This document shows positions 56,628-64,000 of a DNA stretch of 64,000 nucleotides, piece by piece. The stretch's first letter is position 1. Every line of letters starts with the position of its first letter. The notes under the pieces are model-generated. The model was not told the origin of the DNA and searched no databases. It saw only the letters and a list, made by a program, of their open reading frames with translations. The stretch is from Ananas comosus (lineage: Eukaryota > Streptophyta > Magnoliopsida > Poales > Bromeliaceae). Where the stretch lies: assembly GCF_001540865.1 (NCBI RefSeq), contig NC_033637.1, positions 6,011,238 through 6,075,237 on the forward strand, written 5' to 3'. Both the position numbers and the translations under genes were made by a program.

Positions 56628-58513
56628 TGTCGCACCTCGGATTACACGTTTCCCCGGTCACTCCAACAGACCTGCCGTATACATAGAAATTTTTACTGTA
56701 TACGAAGCGATAGCTGTACCTGTAAATAAATCCAAGTTACAATCACAAGGTAAAGAGCTGCTAAATAAAAAAGTAATATATAATCTCGAGTACCCAGACA
56801 ACAATCATATGTACATAAACCCCAAAATTACATGTGGAAGGTACTCCTCTAACACTGCAGTAAGACTGGAAGGGATCTAGCACGCAACTCCCTTTCCACG
56901 ATCTAAGTAGCAACAGCAGCAGCCGCGGACGAAAGCTCTGGAAAAAGAGGTCAACAACTGGGTGTGAGAACTACTGTAAAAAGAAGTAGTCCTCCGTGGG
57001 CACCGCTACCGGCCTTAACGGCTCACCCATTAAGTTTATAGAAAGTATGCATAAGGATAGTAAAGGAAACTGGAACAACTCTATAGCTACATGCCACTAT
57101 ACTATCTCTAACCACTACCCTGTAGATAAAGAAATGCACTCTCTGACTCAATCTCACTAGGAACTGTGAACGCACCCGTCTTGCCTATCGAAACTACACC
57201 AACCACTACCACGCTGGGTTGTTGGTGGAGAGTAAGTCCAATCCGGACACTACGACATCAACGCGAACGCACAAAGCCCGACTCCGAAGTGGCACTCGTG
57301 GGCGCTACCTAACCGAGTATGCAAGCGTATCTCTACCGAGCTCAATCTGCAGGCTCTCGCAGGCTACAATCAAAGAAAAAGGGTTTATCTAGTCTAACAA
57401 TCAAAGCTCACGTGCCACCGGCACAATCTGATCCAAATACAAAAATCTCGGTCCACCGTCAACTGCGACAGCAGTACCCGACAATCCGGAACAATCTACA
57501 CACTACTGTAAAATAAGTTCGGCATTCCAGCATGAGCGTAAACTCACCTTACAGTAATCTGGGTATCTATCGCATATAAGCAGCGGCGATACAAACGAAC
57601 TACAGCTCCTAAAGTTAAATCTAGTAATTTTTAGAAAATGACAGTGTAGGATCTATAGTTTTCTTCTAAATCAATTCCAGATCCAACATGTATAAACAAA
57701 GTGACTAGCTTAACTCCATATTCAGATTCTATAGCATAACCTATAATATTCATGAATTCGAGTACTAGCACGATAAACCAAACCAACCATAGCACATGTT
57801 GACGTCGATAAAACTTAGAAGGAAATTCGACGATTTCAGTAAACGTCAACCCACCTCGAAAAGCCCGTCCAACCACGGCAAGAAGTCGACAGAAGGAAAA
57901 ACCACGCGCTCACCCGGCCTCCCAACGACGTAACCGCGACGCATGCACGCTCGAACGGTCGTCCGGATCGATGTCGACAACCTCCTGAGTGCGATCCACG
58001 ACCTCGACAACGCACGATGTCTCTAACTAGAGAGAGAGAGGAAGTAGCAACCCAATAGCTCACTCTCTGCCTCTCTACACATATAAAGCAGTGGGGATAA
58101 GGTTGGGGTTATCGACAACTCAAATGACCAAAAGGCCCCTCACTTACTCAAAATCTCAGCTGGAGTACCGGTATCAGATTTCGTTCCCGGTACTCGGCCT
58201 CTCAGCCCGCAAGGTCGCACACAGGTACCGGTACCGGCCCGATGCTATACCGGTACTCAGCATCATTTGGCGCAACCCGAGAGCATATTATCCAGAATTT
58301 ACACTGGGGTATCAGTACTCTACTGCACGGTACCGGTACTCAATACTGAAAATCTGCACTTTGCAGGTTCCAATGTTAAATTCTGCTCTCGCGTCGCACT
58401 GAGTCAATTTTGCGTCTATTTCGTGCCAAAACGATTTCGACTTGTCCCGACACTCTCCAGATGTGTTGATAAGCCTCAAATACTGAAATCTCACGACCAA
58501 CCAAAACACTACA
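56628..58513 (-). mobile_element. Solo LTR, 1886 bp, TSD TGAGG
   Basis: On the minus strand it begins TGTAGTGTTTTGGTTGG and ends CCGAGGTGCGACA. A perfect TSD, TGAGG, is at 56623-56627 and 58514-58518. Blocks AAGACGGGTGCGTTCACAG and 'gtgtaatccgagg' match the plus-strand LTR at 34044-35647. The 5' part is rich in GGTACCGGTA-type palindromes (58160-58340). No internal region remains. Confidence 0.9.
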
Positions 58514-58710
58514 TGAGGCTTACAAAAGTGTCTGTGATACATAGACATGAACAAAAGGTATATACTATTGTCATTAAAAGACCGATAAAAAATCAATGCA
58601 ATACCACTAAATAAATCAATAGTATATACAAATAAACTATTTTATTATTGATCTATAACCAGCCTGTGTAAGTCGCCTGCTTGGCATGGCAATGATAAAT
58701 ATAACACTAA

Positions 58711-59677
58711 GGGTGCGTTTGGTTCGAGTTATCCTGGCAGGATTACAGGTAATTCTGCTAGGATTACTGTGTTTGATTCATTCGCTATATAATTTAGTCG
58801 TTAATGTAGCATTACAAATCAAGCAGAATTATATCGAAAATATTAACGAGGGGGGTGTCGTGTATCTTGTATTACTGAAAACCGGTAATACTATATATTA
58901 TGTAAAATGACAATTTTACCCTCTAACTCTGGAAACCTTTTCAATACATTTTTTTTAAAAAAATGTAATTTAAAATTTTGACTTGTCAGCTTTTAATTTT
59001 TAATTTTTAATTTTTACATTTAAATTTTTAAATTTAAATTTTAAACTTCAAATTTAAATTTTAAATTTTAAATTTTAAAATTTAAAATTTAAATTTAAAT
59101 TAAAATTTTAGATTTTAAATTATAAGTTTTAAATTTTAAATTTTAAATTTTAAATTNCTTTTAAATTTGGAATTTTAATTTTCAAAAATTTTCAAATTTT
59201 TAAAATTTAAATTTTTAAACATCAAATTTCAAATTTCAAATTACTTTAAATTTTAATTTTAAATTTTAAATTTTAAAATTCAAATTTTTATTTTAAATTC
59301 TAAATTTTAAATTTATATTTTAAATTCTAAATTTTAAATTTATATTTTAATTTTTTATTTTATATATATTTATATTTAAATTTTAGATTTTAAATTTAGA
59401 AATTTCATATTTTATATTTTAAATTAAAATATTAAATTTATATTTTTGTTAAAATTTAAAATTTAAAATTTAAAATTCAAAATATTTAAAATAAAATTTG
59501 GTAAAAAAATATTATTTGTAAACGATAAAATTTATTTTACAAAATATGGTTAAGGGCAATTTTGGAATAGACTATACTTTATTGTCTAGATTATTAAATT
59601 TTATTGATAAAATCAAACATTGTAACACTATAAACACTGCAATACAACATTATATTACTATATTAAATCAAACGCAT
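58711..59677. mobile_element. Tourist-like element, 967 bp, TSD TAA
   Basis: It starts GGGTGCGTTTGGTTCGAG after TAA (58708-58710) and ends AATCAAACGCAT before TAA (59678-59680). Motifs near the ends, 'gcaggattac' and 'gtaacactataaacactg', are typical of this superfamily. The centre (58970-59470) is almost pure AAATTT permutations and includes an N at 59157. No ORF. Confidence 0.72.
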
Positions 59678-59680
59678 TAA

Positions 59681-60822
59681 TGCAGCATCAGTAGTAATCC
59701 CATTTAGAAATCCACGATATAAATCTATTTCTTTATACAAACAAAAGATCAAATAGTATTAATGAGTAAAGGTTTAAATTGCGGTGGAACTTTAATTCTC
59801 TAAAAACTTTGTTAAATATAAAAATATAAAAGCATCGTTCTCTATCGATCGTTTTATATAATTTAACATGCATCAAAGTAGAAGGTCCTGATCGTACACG
59901 AAGTTTCTCGTTGAAGCAATTGAAAGATTAATTGACGGAAGGTTCCGGTTGGAGCGATGCTATAAATTACCACGAACTTGTTGTTCAAGTAACAAAGTTA
60001 TTTTTTTTAAAAAAAACTTTAGATGACAAATTACAATCGATCCAAAGTTCCATCATTCTATTTTTCACTCATTTGGCCCACACTGTTTTTGTTGACCTGG
60101 TTGTGTTCTAATGCATCTGGTAAAAATGCATGTATTTATGGAGATCGACCATGCACCTCAGTTATAGGCCATTTCGAAAACGAAACAGCCCTTTAACTTT
60201 TAATTTTTCAAAATTAAAAAATTTTAGTCAAATAGACTAATTAAAAATTATAGTTAAATTCATTTATGAATTGCCAAATTTGTTGGTTTTAATAGCAAAT
60301 AAAGGGAGAATATTAATGGTTTTTATATAACTATAGAGCAATTAATGTTTTTCAATACCAAAAAATGGAAACGGGCTACTTCGACCGTGACCTTGTTTAT
60401 AAAATAGTTTGGTTCAATCCTTTGAACTGAATAAGCTAAAAAATTATTTTGAACCGTACAAACTAAAAGTTCAACCATCGAAATGATGAACCAGTCTAAC
60501 TGTAATTAATTAAACTGGATGAATTTTTTTGATCAAATCATATTAAAATCTAATAAATTAAAATCAACTCAGTTGATTTTATTTTTTATATGTTACCACA
60601 AATTAGTCTAACAAAATGAAAAACTTGAAAGCATATCTATTAAATTTGTTCTATAAATTATGATTGTTTTATAATTACGTATAATACTGAATAGTAGTAT
60701 CTATATTTTTTTTATATAATAAATTAAAAATAGTAATTAAATATATATGATATCATGTTGATGTTATTGATTTTTGATTGAATAATATTTTTAGGTGGAT
60801 GTTGGACCCAATTTTTAAAATA
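59681..60822. other. AT-rich intergenic DNA
   Basis: No gene is visible. A short GC-richer stretch at 59840-59975 (GATCGTACACGAAGTTTCTC) has no readable frame. Confidence 0.35.
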
Positions 60823-61310
60823 GGGTTAATTGCATACCTCCCTATAAACATATTGAATATCAGATATATGTATCCTTACAAAGTTCAGCTTTTCATATTT
60901 ATTCCTACAAAAGTCCTAATATTTTCAAATATATTTCTACTGTTAAGATCCGTTAGAAAAATATAGTTAACCATAAGCAAAATACTTAATCCTGATTAGT
61001 GAATAAGATAAATTGACCATTTTAGGTACTCTTTTTTATATTATTTGTGATGGTAGAAAGGAAGCAAATAGCCGTTAAAATTTTTTGGGAGGATAGAATT
61101 TTGGAGGGACATATTTGTGATAGTAAAAATATCATTTCACTTATTTTATTATGTTAAAAATAAATCATGATCTAACGCACGGTAACAAATTAGAAAGAAA
61201 AATATAAATATTATTAAATTTTTATAGAAATAAATAAAAAAAGTTAACCTTTATAGAAATGTATTTACGATTCGATATATTTACATAGACCTTTATGAAA
61301 ATAATTTTAA
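60823..61310. mobile_element. Foldback MITE (family B relative)
   Basis: It begins AGGGTTAATTGCATACCTCC and ends with an imperfect inverse near 61300 ('acatagacctttatgaaaataattt'). Inner motifs 'gttagaaaaatatagttaacc', 'gagggacatatttgtgat' and 'aaaaatatcatttcactta' are shared with 32308-32730. Confidence 0.6.
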
Positions 61311-61324
61311 TATATATATATATA

Positions 61325-61512
61325 ATTGAGCTAGAATACTCTCAAAAGCACCTTTCTAGCCCTTAGATCTACTACTTGATTACTAATAACTTTTGGATGA
61401 TCAAACACTATTCCACATACCACCATCATCTCAACCCTATATTTCTCCATCCAATAACTAAAAACTCAAAAGTATCAACCCCTTGGTGTTTTTGAGAGTA
61501 TTCTAGCTCAAC
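61325..61512. mobile_element. MITE, 188 bp (family C), between TA and CT repeats
   Basis: The ends are ATTGAGCTAGAATACTCTCA and TGAGAGTATTCTAGCTCAAC. (TA)n lies on the left and (CT)n(TA)n on the right. The right half matches the fragment at 1-98. Confidence 0.85.
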
Positions 61513-61534
61513 TCTCTCTCTATATATTATATAT

Positions 61535-62212
61535 ATATATATTTTTTGAGAGATAGGTAGCATGCTACCCGCTTCCACTACAACAAAAACGGTCTATAAC
61601 AACATTTTTAAATGTCGGTACAGGTCAAAAAAAGTGCTGTTGGCTAAATTACCGACACTTTTAAAAAGTGTTGCTATATGTGGGGTTGCTAGGTATATAG
61701 TGGCAGTTAAAGAGTGTCGCTATAACATAAAAAGAGTGCTGTTAATTTACCAACACTTATTTAAGCATTTAGCAACCGCTGGAACTCTACCTCGTTGGAT
61801 GCGGTGGCGGAGGAGGACGAGAGGAAGAGGAAGGGATCTTCTTCTAGGATTTCAGTTGATTGAGTGAGGGGAGACGGGGAAATGGTAATCGATTTTTCTT
61901 TTCTTTTTCTTTTCTGTTTGTAATCGGGCCGAATAGGCTGGGTGGGGTGGGTTGAGTAGAATAACCTTTTATTTTTGGTTGGATTGGACTTTATATTTAG
62001 GCATTAGTAGATTTTTTTAAAATTTTGACATAAATGGAACACTTGCACAAAAGTGTCCTAAACATGTGTTCCTATAATCTAATTATGTTGTAATGTTCGT
62101 TTATTTTATTTAGAAATAAAATTTGCTGGAAATGTAAATCAACTAGGATTTGAATTTAAGTATCAGGTACCAACCATCAAGCTCTTTACCAATTGCTCTA
62201 GAAACAGCCGGT
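61535..62212 (-). mobile_element. tRNA-derived SINE, copy 5, split by a CACTA element
   Basis: The SINE parts are 61535-61575 (tail plus GAGAGATAGGTAGCATGCTA) and 62096-62212, with a worn box A (AGAGCAATTGG) and box B (AATTCAAATCC) on the minus strand. Its own TSD appears as TATATATTATATAT at 61521-61534 and 62213-62226, within TA-rich DNA. Confidence 0.85.
61576..62095. mobile_element. Non-autonomous CACTA (En/Spm) element, 520 bp, TSD TTC
   Basis: It begins CACTACAACAAAAACGGTC and ends TATGTTGTAATG, the inverse of CACTACAACA with one change. The 3-bp TSD TTC is at 61573-61575 and 62096-62098, where an intact SINE has a single TTC. Sub-terminal repeats of AAGTGTTGCTATA / AGAGTGTCGCTATAA / AAGTGCTGTTGG are typical. 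The centre (61795-61970) is GC-richer and may be captured. The open frame over 61562-61867 is not a gene. Confidence 0.93.
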
Positions 62213-62226
62213 TATATATTATATAT

Positions 62227-62600
62227 TGTTAAAAAACACTACAACACTCACGTAACGCACGTTGCATGAGAGTCTCATCCTCGTAGGTGTCAGCGTAGAC
62301 GTACAACGTGGCGCCAAAACTCCAGAGACGCAGCCACGCAGGCTCCTTTAACCACCACGCGCCTCCTCACGTTGCCAAAAGCACATCTTACCGTCCGTCG
62401 TGAGGGCCCCGAAAATGAACGGCCGACGAAAGCCTCGTCTCATCAGACGCCAACCAAAATCTTGACACGTGTCTCGTATGACGCGATGTTCACGCTCCTC
62501 GAGGACAGATGACCTAACCTGGCTGCTGCTGACGTGGCGACATCCGATGCATATAAAACGGCGTTACATGCACCGATTAGAATATATATTATAATATATA
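62227..62600 (+). promoter_or_regulatory. Isolated promoter-like segment with G-box and TATA
   Basis: A GC-rich island in AT-rich DNA carries GACACGTGTC (62464-62473, a perfect palindromic ABRE/G-box), GACGTGGC at 62531-62538, and TATAAAA at 62552-62558 in the right order for a plus-strand gene. No ORF follows: a MITE starts about 50 bases downstream. It may be a promoter orphaned by insertion or a promoter copied by a transposon. Confidence 0.4.
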
Positions 62601-62613
62601 GGAGGAAAAAAAG

Positions 62614-63043
62614 TCAAAAAAAAAAAACTTCAAATATATCCACCCTATAGTTTCCTATTTTTTTTTTTATTTTAATATCCTATAATTTAAATTGTATCAA
62701 TTTTAGTAATCCGTGATTTTATTTTTTTTTATTATTACGTTCACTAATTTTTTTTTATTAAATCCGTCACAAAGTTAAAACTAAAATGTATTAAAATAAA
62801 TATTCGATAAACCTAGATGTGTATAAAGTTTTTTGCATATAATAATTTAACAAAATGTTAACAGAGGAGCCAACGAAAAGAAAAAAAATAAAATCACATG
62901 GTACTGTATTGATATATATACTTAAATTACATGGCACTGTATTGACATACTTAAATCACTTGGCACTGTATTGATATACTTAAATCACATAGTATTTAAA
63001 GTGAAAAAATGCGAAACTATAGAAATGATATTTGAGGTTTGTC
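62614..63043. mobile_element. Mutator-type MITE (family A, copy 5), with internal triplication
   Basis: AACTTCAAATATATCCACCC on the left faces 'gaaatgatatttgaggtttgtcc' on the right. The interior shares 'acaaagttaaaactaaa.tgtatt' and 'gaggagccaacgaaaag' with copies 2 and 3. A ~30-base unit, AAATCAC.TGGCACTGTATTG, is repeated three times at 62890-62995. The ends are eroded and lie in A runs. Confidence 0.7.
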
Positions 63044-63386
63044 CAAAAAAAAAGAGTCTGGAATGTGAAAATAACACTACTTTGTTTGTGCTCCTAATCA
63101 ATCAAATTAATTATGCTCCTATAATTTACGCATTGCATTATGATCATTTTTTTAATTTTTTTTTACCTTTCTCTGGAAAGAAAAAAATTTTAATTGGCTC
63201 AAGATATGAATTATATGGTGCACGTGCTATATAGAAGACCATCTTAAATATTAGAAAAATGTGAAGCCTACAACTAAAAAAATCAAAAAAAGATTGTAGA
63301 ATTATCCTGGTGTGGAGACTTTCCTTCCTCAACTTTGTATAACATTTTTTGAATTTTAGTACTAAAAAAAGAGAATTATATTATTA

Positions 63387-63538
63387 TTATTATTTTGAGA
63401 GATAGGTAGCACGCTACCCGTTTCGTTTATTTTATTTACAAATAAATTTAGCTGGAAATGTGAATCAACTAGGATTCGAATTTGGGTCTCGGGTACCAAC
63501 CACCAAACCCTTTGCCACTTGCTGTAGGGACGGTCGGT
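63387..63538 (-). mobile_element. tRNA-derived SINE, copy 6
   Basis: The most intact copy. A perfect 15-bp TSD, AGAATTATATTATTA, is at 63372-63386 and 63539-63553. On the minus strand box B is AAATTCGAATCC and box A is slightly changed (TACAGCAAGTGG). It ends GGGTAGCGTGCTACCTATCT then CTC and an A/T-rich tail. Confidence 0.93.
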
Positions 63539-63621
63539 AGAATTATATTATTAGTGTAGAAACTTTGTAAGGTTAAAACCAAAAGTGGTTCCTCATGTAG
63601 TTAGAATTGGAATTATTAAGA

Positions 63622-64000
63622 CCCAGTTTGGTTTGGAAAAAAAGCGCAAAATTAAAGTTATTCCCGCTATTCCGTAGAACGGAACATTGTTTGGCCGGAA
63701 TATAATATCGCTATCGAACCTCGCTATTCCCGATTATTCCAGAATTGGTTGGGATTCATTATTCCGCTCTTTTGATGAAATAGTATTATTCTAAGATTTA
63801 ATTAATTTTAAGTTTTATTAATTTTATAAATTAAATTAAAGTAATAGACATGATATATTATATATTATAATAAATTGTTTTTATTATTATAAAATTATTA
63901 ATTGTACTATATCAATATGTATTATTTGTGCTTAAATATTATAATAAATTATACTTAAATATTATAAATAAATTATTTTTAAAATTATTTTTGTCATAAA
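63622..64000. mobile_element. PIF-like element running past the window edge
   Basis: After TTA, GACCCAGTTTGGTTTGG opens an element with 'attcccgctattccg' and 'ggaatataatatcgctat' motifs like those in the element at 29340-30220 (which contains 'ttgctatcccggaataatcgg'). The right end is outside the window. Confidence 0.55.

Noticed and set aside
61562..61867. 101-codon open frame
   Set aside because: It starts in the SINE and runs through the CACTA element's subterminal repeats; not a gene.
6945..63538. Possible functional tRNA genes (box A and B motifs on the minus strand)
   Set aside because: The copies lack a cloverleaf, have A tails and TSDs and are about 150 bp; they are tRNA-derived SINEs.

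Overview
This is plant nuclear DNA, most likely from a monocot. Introns are long, with GT-AG (once GC-AG) borders. The first exon of the FHA gene is very GC-rich, as in commelinid monocots, and the intergenic DNA is AT-rich and full of small transposons. A non-grass commelinid such as pineapple is only a guess. Eight single N characters (447, 6944, 12752, 29535, 31586, 41548, 56430, 59157) sit inside repeats and look like unresolved assembly joins.

Five genes can be assembled exon by exon. (1) 530-5374 (+) is an FHA-domain nuclear protein of the FHA2 type, 368 aa. (2) 13596-16330 (-) encodes a very small 47-aa protein in two exons. (3) 19016-28539 (-) encodes a 189-aa Tim17/Tim22/Tim23-family membrane protein in four exons, with an intron of about 8 kb that holds a defective Copia element. 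(4) 42712-51111 (+) encodes a 476-aa G3BP-like NTF2 + RRM + RGG RNA-binding protein in nine exons, one intron starting with GC. (5) 54114-55417 (+) encodes a 289-aa Ninja/AFP-family ABA/jasmonate co-repressor adaptor. There is also a possible 5' gene fragment at 30890 and an isolated promoter-like segment at 62230-62600. The genes share no pathway; this is an ordinary chromosomal neighbourhood.

Most of the rest is a dense, nested set of transposable elements, many with target-site duplications (TSDs) readable directly. They include six copies of one tRNA-derived SINE, all in the same orientation; a LINE whose 3' end resembles the SINE tail; a CACTA element inside one SINE with a 3-bp TSD; a 4.8-kb palindromic Mutator-like element built of ~475-bp modules with a hAT element inside it; a 707-bp foldback Mutator-like element carrying four small hairpins; five copies of a ~357-bp Mutator-type MITE; palindromic MITEs sitting in TA/GA microsatellites; two solo LTRs of one family in opposite orientation with perfect 5-bp TSDs; and a Tourist-like MITE dimer carrying interstitial telomere-type repeats.

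Layout: 0-5.4 kb FHA2; 5.7-13.1 kb transposons; 13.6-16.4 kb small gene; 19-28.5 kb TIM gene; 28.6-42 kb transposons; 42.4-51.1 kb G3BP gene; 54-55.4 kb Ninja gene; 56-64 kb transposons.
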